DNA of 62,978 bases from contig JACPRD010000026.1 in NCBI GenBank assembly GCA_016190145.1, forward strand, positions 1 to 62,978, written 5' to 3'. Below are positions 46,882 through 55,730 of this stretch, in pieces (the first letter of the stretch is position 1; the number at the start of each line of letters is the position of its first letter). The notes below the pieces were generated by a model. It saw only the letters and a program-made list of their open reading frames with translations, was not told where the DNA came from and did no database searches. The stretch comes from Planctomycetota bacterium. Its GTDB lineage: Bacteria; Planctomycetota; MHYJ01; WSZJ01. A program made the position numbers and the translations under genes.

Positions 46882-49761
46882 ATGAAGCCGCTCTTCCCGC
46901 TCCTCGCCCTTTTCGCCCTCGCCCTTTCCGCCGTCGCCGAGACTCCCGCGTTCGACGCGCTGCGACCGCCGGTGCTGCTCGTGCGGCCGGAGGCGGACAA
47001 GCCGTCGCGGCCGCTCGCGCCGGTGGCGGCGCGGGTGCGCGTGGACGTGCGCGGGTCGATGGCGCGGACGGAGCTCGACCTCACGTTCGGGAACGACCTC
47101 GACCGGGTGCTCGAGGGGCAGCTCGTGCTGGCGCTGCCGCCGGAAGCGACAGTGACGGCGTTCGCGCTGGAGACGGAGGGGACGCTGCGCGAGGCGTCGG
47201 TGGTCGAACGGGAGAAGGCGCGGTTCGTGTTCGAGAGCGAGGTGCGGCGGAACGTGGATCCGGGGCTCGTGGAGTGGGTGCAGGGGAACGTGTTCCAGAC
47301 GCGCGTGTACCCGATTCCGGCGCACGGGACAAAGCGCTGCGTGATCGCGTGGGAGTGGGAAGTCTCGGAGAGCTTCCTCGTGCCGCTCCGGCTGGGGCGG
47401 CTGAAGGATTTCGTGCTCGAGGTCACGGCGAGCGGCGTGGTACCGGAGGTTTCGGGGATCGCGGGGGGGAAGCGCGCGGCGCTGCCTGAGGACCTCGACG
47501 TGGTGGCGGACGTGAAGGCGCAGACGTTCCGCGCGAGCGCCGAGGGGAAGGACATGGAAGTGGCGTGGGACCTGGTGCTGACGCTGCCTCCGGTGGACAA
47601 GCCGCGCGTCGCAGTCGAGTCCACGAAGGAGGGGCGGACGTTCTCGGCGGTGATGTCGGTTGCTGAAACGTCGGGCATCGAATCCAAGCCAGGCCGTGTC
47701 GCGCTCTTCTGGGACGCTTCCGCGTCGCGGACCGGCACGCAGGCGGAGCGCGACCTGCTCGCCGCGTGGTTCGGGTGGCTGGGCGGGGCGCAGGTGCACC
47801 TCGTGGTCTTCTCGAACGCGGTCTGGTTCGAGGAGGACTTCACGGTGGCGGACGGCAAGGCGGAGGCGCTGCTGGCGCGCCTCGCCGGGCTCGTCCCGGA
47901 CGGCGGCAGCCGCTTCGCGGGGCTCGACTTCTCCGCTTTTGATGGCCGCGCCGACGCGATCGTGCTGTGCACGGACGGAATGACGACGTTCGGGACGGCG
48001 CTGCCGGTGCCGGGCTCGCGCCCGGTGCACGTGATCTGCTCGCAGGCGACGTCGGACCGGGCGATGCTCGACCGGCTCGCGACGGGACACCGCTTCGATC
48101 TCACGACCGAAAAAGTCGAGGCGTGCCTCGCCGCGTGGAAGACGGAACCGGCGATTTTCCTGGGCGTGGAGGGGGCCGGCGTGAGCGACGTGCTGCCTCC
48201 GGCGCCGTGCCGGGCGGACCGCGTGCTGGCGATCGCGGGGCGCGTGACCGGCAATGCGCCCGTCGAAGCCAGGGCCCGCTTCCGCGACGCGTCGGGGAAG
48301 ACGTGGGAAGTACCTTTCACGATCGGCGCGGGCGTGGAAGGAGCCAGAGCGGACCGCACCTGGGCGCGCAAGAAAGTCGCGAGCCTCGTCCCGGCGGCGG
48401 CGCACGAGGAGGAAGTGCTGCAGCTCGGGCTCCGCTACGGGATCGTCACGCCGAGGACGTCGCTTCTTGTGCTCGAGACGCTCGACCAGTACGTGCGCTA
48501 CCGCGTGCTGCCGCCGAAGGAGATGCAGGACGCGTATTTCGAACGGATCGAGAAGGAGAAGGTGGCCGCTGCGAAGACGCGGGGGGAGAAACTGACGTAC
48601 GTGCGCGGCCTGTGGACCGCGCGGGTCGAGTGGTGGAAACAGGATTTCAAGGTTCCGCCGGGGTTCAAGTACGACAACCCGGAGGAGAAGAACCCGGCCG
48701 AGGACGGGGCCGAGCCGGAGTCCGGCGAGGAACGCGGCGCCCCGCCTGGAGATCCTCGGGAACCGCTGCGTGAGGACGCACAAAGAGTCCGACGTGGCGC
48801 CGAGGGAGGGATCCCGGCCAAGAAGGACAAGGCCGACGGTCCGTCGGAGCCCGGCATCACTCTCAAGCCCTGGTCGCCCGACACGCCCTACCTCAAGGCC
48901 CTGCGCTCGGCCGGCGACGGCGCCTATGCCGCCTACGGCAAGCTCCGCGCGGAGTACGGCAACTCGTCCGCCTTCTTCCTCGACTGCGCCGACTTCTTCC
49001 TCGAGGAACGCAAGGACCTCAAGACCGCCCTTCAGATTCTCTCGAACGTCGCCGAAATGGACCTCGGCAGCCCGCAGCTTCTTCGCATCCTCGGCCACCG
49101 CCTCGACCAGATGAAGGAAGCGGCCCTCGCGGCCGAGGTCTTCCGCAACGTCCTGCGCCTCCGTCCCGAGGAGCCGCAGTCGTACCGCGACCTGGCGCTG
49201 GTCCTGGCCAAGTGCGGCGAGTACGCCGAGGCGATCGCGCTCCTCGAGAAGGTCGTCCTCGGCACCTGGGACGGCCGCTTCCCCGAGCTCGAAGTCCTCG
49301 CTCTGGGCGAACTGAACGAGATCGCCGAAGCCTGCCGCGCGAAGACCGGCAAGGAACACCACACCCTTCCTGCCGACCTCATCGCCTCGCTGCCCTGCGA
49401 CCTCCGCGTCACGCTGACCTGGGATGCGGACGCCTGCGACATGGACCTCTGGGTCGTCGAGCCCAGCGGCGAGAAGGCGTTCTACAGCCACCGCGCCACG
49501 ACGAGCGGCGGGCGTTTCGGCTGCGACTTCACGCAGGGTTACGGTCCCGAGGAGTACCTCGTGAAGAAGGCGATGCCCGGCAAGTTCCAGGTGAAGATCA
49601 ACTACTACGGCAACTCGCAGCAGGTTCTGGCGGGCGCGACCACGGTGCAGATCCGCATCTACAAGAACTATGGCCGTCCCGACGAGGAGAAGATCGAGGT
49701 GACGCGGCGCCTGAAGGATGCGAAGGAGGTGCTGGATCTTGCGGAGGTGAGCTTCGAATAG
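46882..49761 (+). CDS. Secreted VIT-VWA-TPR-DUF2135 protein
   Basis: A 959-residue protein with signal peptide LFPLLALFALALSAVAE. Order: VIT domain (about 40-180, ending PIPAHGTKRCVIAW), von Willebrand A domain (about 265-420) with MIDAS-like DASAS and TDGMTTFG, a linker, a charged low-complexity region, TPR-like helices (about 740-850), and a C-terminal DUF2135 domain (LTWDADACDMDLWVVEPSG, then KINYYGNS). VIT-VWA proteins mediate protein-protein contacts at the cell surface. The start was set at the ATG before the signal peptide. It stands alone between a repeat-rich gap and the nuclease-like gene. Confidence 0.9.
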   Translation: MKPLFPLLALFALALSAVAETPAFDALRPPVLLVRPEADKPSRPLAPVAARVRVDVRGSMARTELDLTFGNDLDRVLEGQLVLALPPEATVTAFALETEGTLREASVVEREKARFVFESEVRRNVDPGLVEWVQGNVFQTRVYPIPAHGTKRCVIAWEWEVSESFLVPLRLGRLKDFVLEVTASGVVPEVSGIAGGKRAALPEDLDVVADVKAQTFRASAEGKDMEVAWDLVLTLPPVDKPRVAVESTKEGRTFSAVMSVAETSGIESKPGRVALFWDASASRTGTQAERDLLAAWFGWLGGAQVHLVVFSNAVWFEEDFTVADGKAEALLARLAGLVPDGGSRFAGLDFSAFDGRADAIVLCTDGMTTFGTALPVPGSRPVHVICSQATSDRAMLDRLATGHRFDLTTEKVEACLAAWKTEPAIFLGVEGAGVSDVLPPAPCRADRVLAIAGRVTGNAPVEARARFRDASGKTWEVPFTIGAGVEGARADRTWARKKVASLVPAAAHEEEVLQLGLRYGIVTPRTSLLVLETLDQYVRYRVLPPKEMQDAYFERIEKEKVAAAKTRGEKLTYVRGLWTARVEWWKQDFKVPPGFKYDNPEEKNPAEDGAEPESGEERGAPPGDPREPLREDAQRVRRGAEGGIPAKKDKADGPSEPGITLKPWSPDTPYLKALRSAGDGAYAAYGKLRAEYGNSSAFFLDCADFFLEERKDLKTALQILSNVAEMDLGSPQLLRILGHRLDQMKEAALAAEVFRNVLRLRPEEPQSYRDLALVLAKCGEYAEAIALLEKVVLGTWDGRFPELEVLALGELNEIAEACRAKTGKEHHTLPADLIASLPCDLRVTLTWDADACDMDLWVVEPSGEKAFYSHRATTSGGRFGCDFTQGYGPEEYLVKKAMPGKFQVKINYYGNSQQVLAGATTVQIRIYKNYGRPDEEKIEVTRRLKDAKEVLDLAEVSFE

Positions 49762-49826
49762 GCGCCCGAGGGAGAGACTGGCTGCGGAATGGCCCGGGCC
49801 TCGTCGCTTGACGCTCCCGCGCCCTT

Positions 49827-49935
49827 CACCTTTACCTTCCCCTTTACCTTTACCCGCCTTTCCCGTCGTTCGCGGCGAAAGGCAGGTAAAGGTAAAGGGG
49901 AAAGGTAAAGTTCAAGGGGGCCGCTGCGCGGCCTG
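49827..49935. repeat. Inverted repeat of CTTTACCTTTACC units with GGCCGC cap, copy 2
   Basis: Same arms as 42733-42845; the right half (AAAGGCAGGTAAAGG to the GGCCGC-GCGGCC cap) is nearly identical over about 45 bases. Followed by ACGAGAAACGAGGCACGA units (to about 49998) in the gap before the kinase 3' end; no gene seen in 49762-50043. Confidence 0.85.
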
Positions 49936-50043
49936 GCACTTCCGCGGCTTGTGGTCCGCATTCGCACCACGAAACGAGGCACGAGAAACGAGGCACGAAC
50001 CCGATGCCGAAGCCGACCGCCTCCGACCTGCCCGCGGCCCCCC

Positions 50044-51672
50044 TTACCTCACCTCCGGCTCAATCCATAGCGCATGCGCCGCCCGCGGCTCTCCCGCGCA
50101 TTTCACTTCCAGCCGCAGTTCCCTCACGTCCTTCACGGAGACGGCGCACTCCTGCGACTCCGTGCGGCTCTGGAACGGCTTGCATTCCCACAGGATCTTG
50201 CCGTCGCCGAGGACGGTGAACGTGAGCGGCGTCGCGGCGTCCTCGCGCGGGCCGTCGTTCAGCGCGACGGTCGCGGTGAACGTCGCGTAGCGCCCGGCGA
50301 GGTCGAACGTCGCGAACGCGGGGCCCCCGGGGCCGGGGTGCATCCCGATGCCGTTGGGCGACTCCTTGCCGGCGTGGCCGAACGTCCGGAAGGCGTCCTG
50401 CGGGGCGCGCGGGTCGGGACTGCCCGGCTTGCCGCTGGACCTGGGGAACCAGACGTTGCACAACTCGCCCTCGGGGAGGTCGATGAGGAAGGCGGGCTCG
50501 GCGGGCGGGATTTTCACGGGCGGTTTCGGCTCCTCGCGCGGCGGCTCCGGCTGGGGATCCGGCGGGCGCGCGGGCTCCTCCTTCGGCGGGAGCTCCGGCT
50601 CCGGCACGGGTTTTTCCGGCGCGGGGACCTCGGCAGCGACGACTTTCGGCGAAGCGTCCTCCGCGGGTTTCTTCGAGCGGAACGCGCCCAGCATGACGAG
50701 GAGGACGAGAAGCGCCCCGGCGGCCGCGGCGGAGGGCAGCAGGACCTTGCGGTGCTTTCGGACGAAATCGAGCGCGGGCGCCGCGGGGCGCGGGCTCTCG
50801 AGCTCGAGGAGCGCGGCCGCGGCGGAAGCGGGCCGGTCGTCCGGCGACTTCGCGAGGAGGCGCGCGATGAAACGCGTCAGGCCGGGGGAGATGCCCGGGT
50901 TCGTCTCGCGGATCGGCCGCGGCTCCTCGACGGCGAGCGCCGTGAGCTGCGCCATCAGGCTCGTCCCCCCGAACGGCTGCCGCCCCGTGCACATCGTGTA
51001 GAGGACGCTTCCCAGACTGAACAGGTCCGTGCGCGCGTCGACGCGGTCGCCCCGCGCCTGCTCCGGCGCCATGTACGCGGGGGTGCCCACGACCATTCCG
51101 CTCTGCGTGAGCGCCGTCACCGTCTCGATCGGCCGCACGAGCCCCAGGTCCAGGATGCGCACGCGGTCGTCCGGCGCCTGCAGCCAGACGTTCCCCGGCT
51201 TGAGGTCGCGGTGCACGAGCCCCGCTCCGTGAATCGCCGCGAGTCCGCGAAGCGCCCCGCGCGCGAACCGCACCACCTCGTTCCCGCCCGCCGGCCCGTT
51301 CCGCCGGATCCGCGCCTCCAGCGATTCCCCCTTCAATAACTCCATCGCGAGCCAGTACACCCCGCCGTCCTTCCCCGCCTGGTAGATGCGCACGAGGTTC
51401 TCGTGCTCGATCCCCGCGAGCGCGCGGGCTTCGCGCAGGAAACGTTCGCCCATCGGCGCGCCCGACTCCGCGTCCGGCCGGATGACCTTGAGCGCGACGC
51501 GGCGGCGCAGGACGACGTCCTCCGCCTCGTAGACGGAGCCCATCCCGCCGCTGCCCAGTTCGCGGATCACCTGGTACCCGGGCACGCGCGGCATCCCGGA
51601 GGCCGCCTCCGCCGCGGGCCCCTTCAGGAACCCCGGCTGCGTCCGGCGCTCGTCTCCGGCGCCCCCCGTCAT
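50044..51672 (-). CDS. Transmembrane Ser/Thr protein kinase with NPCBM-like exterior
   Basis: A 542-residue kinase. Catalytic domain about 33-300: GSGGMGSVYEAED (glycine loop), VALKVI (Lys), HRDLKPGNVWL, DLGLVRP (DFG present as DLG) and GTPAYMAPEQ. One membrane helix (about 322-345), a Pro/Glu-rich spacer (PEPELPPKEEPARPPDPQ) and an exterior NPCBM-type beta domain (about 410-542; ATFDLAGRYATFTATVALND, LELEV-like ending). It probably senses an outer ligand and phosphorylates cytoplasmic proteins. It overlaps the FHA-GGDEF gene by four bases; FHA domains read phosphothreonine, so the two are probable partners. Confidence 0.92.
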   Translation of the reverse strand: MTGGAGDERRTQPGFLKGPAAEAASGMPRVPGYQVIRELGSGGMGSVYEAEDVVLRRRVALKVIRPDAESGAPMGERFLREARALAGIEHENLVRIYQAGKDGGVYWLAMELLKGESLEARIRRNGPAGGNEVVRFARGALRGLAAIHGAGLVHRDLKPGNVWLQAPDDRVRILDLGLVRPIETVTALTQSGMVVGTPAYMAPEQARGDRVDARTDLFSLGSVLYTMCTGRQPFGGTSLMAQLTALAVEEPRPIRETNPGISPGLTRFIARLLAKSPDDRPASAAAALLELESPRPAAPALDFVRKHRKVLLPSAAAAGALLVLLVMLGAFRSKKPAEDASPKVVAAEVPAPEKPVPEPELPPKEEPARPPDPQPEPPREEPKPPVKIPPAEPAFLIDLPEGELCNVWFPRSSGKPGSPDPRAPQDAFRTFGHAGKESPNGIGMHPGPGGPAFATFDLAGRYATFTATVALNDGPREDAATPLTFTVLGDGKILWECKPFQSRTESQECAVSVKDVRELRLEVKCAGEPRAAHALWIEPEVR

Positions 51673-52559
51673 CCTTTGACCCGGTTCCGCCCCGCCGCCT
51701 TTGCCTCGTACAGCAGCTTGTCCGCCCGCTTGACCAACTCCGCCGCCGTCATTTCCGCCTCGCCCGCCGTGTGCGCCACGCCGACGCTGATCGTCACCGC
51801 GATTTTCTGCCCGTCCACCTCCACCGGCTTCTCCGCCGCCAGCTCGCGCATCCGCTCCGCGAACTCCCGCGCCTGCTCGACCCCCGCTTCCGGCAGCACC
51901 GCCACGAACTCCTCCCCGCCGTACCGCGCGAGCACTTCATCCGCCCCCACGAGCGTCTTCAGCCGCCGGCAGATTTCGCGCAGCACCGCGTCGCCCGCGA
52001 GGTGGCCGTAGGTGTCGTTGATTTTCTTGAAGTGATCCAGGTCGAGCATGGCGACCGAGAGCGGGCGCTTGTGCCGCTGCGAGCGGGCGACTTCGCGATT
52101 CAGGGTATCTTCGAGGAAGCGCTTGTTCGGCACGCCGGTGAGCCCGTCGAGGATCATCATGGCGTAGATGGTCTCGTGGTATTGCTTTTCGACTTCGTTC
52201 CCGCGCAGGAATTTCAGGATGACCTTCCCCACCGTGATGCGGTCCCCGGACCCGAGCGCTTTCTCGCCGACGCGCGCGTCGTTCACGAACGTGCCGTTCG
52301 TGCTCTTCAGGTCCCGGATCGTGAACTGCCCTTCGCGTCCCGTGACGACCGCGTGGCGCCGCGACACGTCCGCGTCCTGGAGCACGACGCCGCAGTCCGA
52401 ATCGCGCCCGAGCACCGTCTCGCCCGCCGGGAGCGTCACGATTCCCTCGCCGATCGCGACGGGGTACAGCCGCACGAGGTACCCGCCCTCGTCCCCCATG
52501 CGGGTGAGGAGCATGCTGCGCATGCGGGTCTGCGTGGTTTCGGGGTCGAAGTCGGGCAG
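51669..52559 (-). CDS. FHA-GGDEF diguanylate cyclase (probable CTG start)
   Basis: About 296 residues. FHA domain (about 35-115: GRDSDCGVVLQDADVSRRHAV with key residues GR, SRRH, and LKSTNGTFVN) followed by a GGDEF domain whose signature is GGEEF (ARYGGEEFVAVLP) with LDLDHFKKINDTYGH upstream and no inhibitory RxxD site. It should make cyclic-di-GMP. The first ATG in frame is at 52523, but CTG at 52559 has GGAGG eight bases before it and TAGAAT at 52596-52591 upstream, so I prefer it. The kinase downstream may phosphorylate proteins that its FHA domain binds. Confidence 0.88.
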   Translation of the reverse strand: MPDFDPETTQTRMRSMLLTRMGDEGGYLVRLYPVAIGEGIVTLPAGETVLGRDSDCGVVLQDADVSRRHAVVTGREGQFTIRDLKSTNGTFVNDARVGEKALGSGDRITVGKVILKFLRGNEVEKQYHETIYAMMILDGLTGVPNKRFLEDTLNREVARSQRHKRPLSVAMLDLDHFKKINDTYGHLAGDAVLREICRRLKTLVGADEVLARYGGEEFVAVLPEAGVEQAREFAERMRELAAEKPVEVDGQKIAVTISVGVAHTAGEAEMTAAELVKRADKLLYEAKAAGRNRVKG

Positions 52560-52590
52560 GGTGAAGGCCTCCGGGTGCGGAACGGGACGG

Positions 52591-52596
52591 ATTCTA
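52591..52596 (-). promoter_or_regulatory. TAGAAT upstream of the FHA-GGDEF gene
   Basis: On the minus strand TAGAAT predicts an RNA start near 52584, leaving a leader of about 25 bases that contains GGAGG (52572-52568) before CTG 52559. Confidence 0.45.
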
Positions 52597-52655
52597 TCCG
52601 GATGGGAGGGCGGGTCGAAAACGGAATCGCGCGGAGAGTGGGGGCGGTGGGGCGG

Positions 52656-52711
52656 GGTTCGGAGTTCGGCGTTCGGAGTTCGGCGTTCGGAGTTCGGCGT
52701 TCGGCGTTGGG
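52656..52711. repeat. CGAACGCCGAACTC array upstream of the FHA-GGDEF gene
   Basis: About six units, read as CGAACGCCGAACTC on the minus strand, which is the coding strand of the gene at 51669-52559. Same family as 39170, 41305 and 58702. The remainder of the gap (52712-53091) shows no gene; its right end is AT-rich and precedes the abiE genes. Confidence 0.7.
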
Positions 52712-53091
52712 CGCGCGGTGCGACCCGGCGCTTTCGCCTAACGTTACGGCGGAGGCGATCCAGGCGGCGGAGAGGACGTCTGGACCCCCAAGACCTCACA
52801 CACGGTTAGAGGACGCTGCAGTAATCCGGCCGCCGCTTTCCGTGGGCCACGGCGATGACGCAGGCTTATCGCCCAGGGCAGGTGCCGGAAACGCGGGGGC
52901 AAGGTCGAAGTTCTCGTGCCGGTGCTTGAGGGAAATGATGGCCGCCGCGGTCCAACGAGTCCGATTACTGGAAGGTCGTGATAGTTCATTCGCATTATGT
53001 GTCTGGCAGAGACGCGAATGGCACTCAGATTATGATTATGTTATCCAGAAGTCATAGTTTGACAGTAGAATGAGCTTTGGAATAGCACGAT

Positions 53092-53928
53092 ATGCGAACA
53101 AAACATCACATAATCCACAAGACCCTTGGCCCCAGAGCGGGGCAACTGGTCACGACACTCCACGAGCGCCGACGCCGCGTCTTCACGCTGGCCGACGCCG
53201 GTGACATCACCGGCCTCAAGATGGCCTCCGTCCGAAGCCTCATTCGTACCCTCGTCGGGCACGGAATCGCGACACGCCTGAAATCCGGTCTCTTCATCCT
53301 GGTCCCGTTCGAACTCGGCCGCGCGCGCGTCTACCTTGGCAACCCTTATGTCGTCGCCCGCGAGCTCATGGGAGGAAAGGCCTACTACATTTCGCACGCG
53401 TCCGCGATGGACCTACACGGCATGGTGACCCAGCCGCAACTCATCGTCTACGTCAGCTCGCCTGCTCCGACGCGCGGCCGTACCATCCTCGGCACGGAAT
53501 TCCGTTTTGTTCGCTGCAAGCCGAAAGACGTCTTCGGTACGACGGAGTCCTGGGTGGACAAGCAGGAACAGGTCGTCGTGAGCGACATCGAACGTACCGT
53601 CGTCGATGGCCTCAAGCAGCCGGAGTACTGCGGCGGGCTGACCGAAGTCGCGAAGGGCCTCTCGATGCGGCGGACGGACGTCGACGCGAAAAAACTTGTC
53701 GGGTATGCGCTTCGGCTCCGTGTCGGGGCGGTCATCCGTCGACTCGGCTATCTCATGGAACTCTGCGGTGTCGGCGATGCTGAGAACCTCGCGCAGTTGC
53801 GACGAGAACTTACGCCGACGTATGACCTGCTCGACCCCGTCCTTCCGCGGGAGGGAAATTATATCGCGCGGTGGCGACTCCGCCTGAACGTGACGCCCGA
53901 GGAACTCCAGGCCGCGGGGAGGACTTGA
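53092..53928 (+). CDS. AbiEi-type antitoxin (type IV toxin-antitoxin)
   Basis: A 278-residue protein. N-terminal winged helix (FTLADAGDITGLKMASVRSL), then the AbiEi core: YISHASAMDLHGM, RFVRCKPKDVFG, VVVSDIERTVVDGL and a C-terminal helical domain. AbiEi antitoxins repress their own promoter through the winged helix and block the nucleotidyltransferase toxin without binding it. The 53045-53091 region before the ATG is AT-rich, with TTGACA at 53059, and is the likely promoter-operator. Directly followed by the toxin gene. Confidence 0.85.
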   Translation: MRTKHHIIHKTLGPRAGQLVTTLHERRRRVFTLADAGDITGLKMASVRSLIRTLVGHGIATRLKSGLFILVPFELGRARVYLGNPYVVARELMGGKAYYISHASAMDLHGMVTQPQLIVYVSSPAPTRGRTILGTEFRFVRCKPKDVFGTTESWVDKQEQVVVSDIERTVVDGLKQPEYCGGLTEVAKGLSMRRTDVDAKKLVGYALRLRVGAVIRRLGYLMELCGVGDAENLAQLRRELTPTYDLLDPVLPREGNYIARWRLRLNVTPEELQAAGRT

Positions 53929-54774
53929 TTGATTCCACCGCGCAATCTCTCCGTGCTCTCGAACCGCCTCGCCAGGGCCGGGACGCGCCGCCTCCCCGAA
54001 GCCGTCCTCGAGCGCGACTACTGCCTCGCGTGGTTCCTGGTCGCTCTCTCACGCACCCCTCTGCGTGCACGACTGGCGTTCAAGGGTGGCACGGCGCTCA
54101 AACGCTGCTACTTCGCCGACTACCGATTCTCCGAGGACCTCGACTTCACGCTCGCCGCGGACACGACCTTCGACGACATCCGCCGCGGCCTGGAGCCGGT
54201 CTTCGCCGAAGCCCGTCGCGCGACGGGCCTGGCCTTCCGTTTCGCCCGCGACGACCGGCAGACGCACGAAAACAGTCACACTTTTTTCATCGGCTACGAG
54301 GGACCCCTTCCCGCCCCCGCCGGCGGACGCGAGGTCAAAGTCGACATCACCGTGCGCGAGTGCCTTGTCTTTCCCATTGAGGATCGAAAGGTCCTGCGCG
54401 GCTACCCGGAGTACTCCGACCTTCCGGAAGACGCGAAGATCCGGAGCTACTCCCTCCGCGAGATCGCCCCGGAGAAGATCGTCGCGCTCATGGATCGGGC
54501 GCGGAACGAGCCGCGCGACCTGTACGACGTCTGGTACCTCGCCGACGGCGGACACGTGGATCTCACGGACCTGACGGCCGGGATCGAGCAGAAATGGGAC
54601 TTCCGGGGCAAGAAGCACGCCGAAGTTCGCGGGGAGTTCGCAGCGAAGGAGCCTCGCTACCGAAAGCTTTGGAGCTCACGGCTCTCCGGGCAGATGGTGG
54701 ATCTGCCGGAGTTCGACGAGGTCTATCGGTCGGTGCGGCGCGCGCTTCGACAGGCAGGGATCATCGGCAAGTAG
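53929..54774 (+). CDS. AbiEii-type nucleotidyltransferase toxin
   Basis: A 281-residue toxin starting at TTG that immediately follows the antitoxin stop (GGGGAGGA just before). Nucleotidyltransferase motifs: FKGGTALKRCYF (GG-T), RFSEDLDFTLA (metal Asp pair) and VDITVRE (third Asp), then EIAPEKIVALMDRARNEPRDLYDVWYL, the family hallmark with key residues K, R and D-YD. Such toxins add nucleotides to tRNA or other targets and cause growth arrest on phage infection. The site looks complete. Confidence 0.88.
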   Translation: MIPPRNLSVLSNRLARAGTRRLPEAVLERDYCLAWFLVALSRTPLRARLAFKGGTALKRCYFADYRFSEDLDFTLAADTTFDDIRRGLEPVFAEARRATGLAFRFARDDRQTHENSHTFFIGYEGPLPAPAGGREVKVDITVRECLVFPIEDRKVLRGYPEYSDLPEDAKIRSYSLREIAPEKIVALMDRARNEPRDLYDVWYLADGGHVDLTDLTAGIEQKWDFRGKKHAEVRGEFAAKEPRYRKLWSSRLSGQMVDLPEFDEVYRSVRRALRQAGIIGK

Positions 54775-55465
54775 ACCCAGGCCTGGGTCGTCCCGCCCCC
54801 AGGTACTCCCAGATGACCCCATATGGAGAAGATGAGCTCGAGGTCGTTCATGTGATCGCGGAGGTTCTCGCGCTTCAACTGCTTGAACTTCGCGTACTCG
54901 GAGGGCGCCATGCCGAAGGTGGCCTCGGAGATCTCGGCGGTCAGGATCGCGTATTCCCGTTGTTCCCGGACACCGCGCTTGTTCCACTCGTCGGTGAGCT
55001 CGTCTCGGATGGCGATCGAGCGCATGCGCTTCTCGATCCAGTCGTCCGAGTACCCCTTGGCCTTGTAGATGGCGCGGGTGCGCTTCGAAGCAAGCTCGGG
55101 GTTTTCGATCTCCTGCACGCGCTCGTAGCCGACCTTGGCGAGCCAGCGCTTGAATGGTTCGGCCTTGGGGCTGGGGATGGACTGGATGAGCGGAAGATGC
55201 CTTCGGTGTTGGCGCAGTTGAGCTCCTGCGGCCCGCCGCTCGTCGCAATCGAAAGGGGGGTGGCAATCTGCCCCCACCCTTTGGCCAACTCGGGGTCGCG
55301 ACGGCGCATGTCCTTCAGGTAGCCCTGCGGGTCCATGGAGTCGGTCAGCGCGGCAACCACGTCGACGACGACGAACCACCATTCGCCGTTGTGGATCGTG
55401 CGACGGAGTTCCTTGCGCTGGAAGATGGCGATGCGCGATTCGGGAGAGGGAACGGCGTCGGTCAT
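54723..55465 (-). pseudogene. Frameshifted Bro-N antirepressor-like gene
   Basis: From ATG 55465 the first frame reads about 90 residues of a Bro-N domain (AIFQRKELRRTIHNGEWWFV, DMRRRDPELAKGW, NTEGIF) and then runs out of frame near 55190, where one base is missing between CGC and TCATC. The continuation lies in the next frame (IQSIPSPKAEPFKRWLAKVG, EISEATFGMAPSEYAKF, DLELIFSIWG) and loses homology near 54830. Prophage antirepressors and their bacterial relatives share this shape. Its frame end overlaps the 3' end of abiEii in antisense. Likely nonfunctional unless the shift is a sequencing error. Confidence 0.7.
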
Positions 55466-55730
55466 GTCACTTCCCACCCTTGCAGTATGAGAATGAAGCG
55501 CCTCGTTTTGTTTCCAGAACACCTAACATGATACTATCATTTCGAGGGAGAGGCAATGGTTGGAGGCAGGGAATTCAGCGTCGGCTCCGGATGCCGATTG
55601 CATCCTGGGCGCAAGACCGCGCGAGCTATGTCCGGGGCCGGGTGACGCGTCCTATGGTCATCTACCGCTGCGCGTGCCCGACGATCGCCTGGATCGCGAG
55701 CGGCGAAATCTCCGCCTGTGTCTGAGCACC

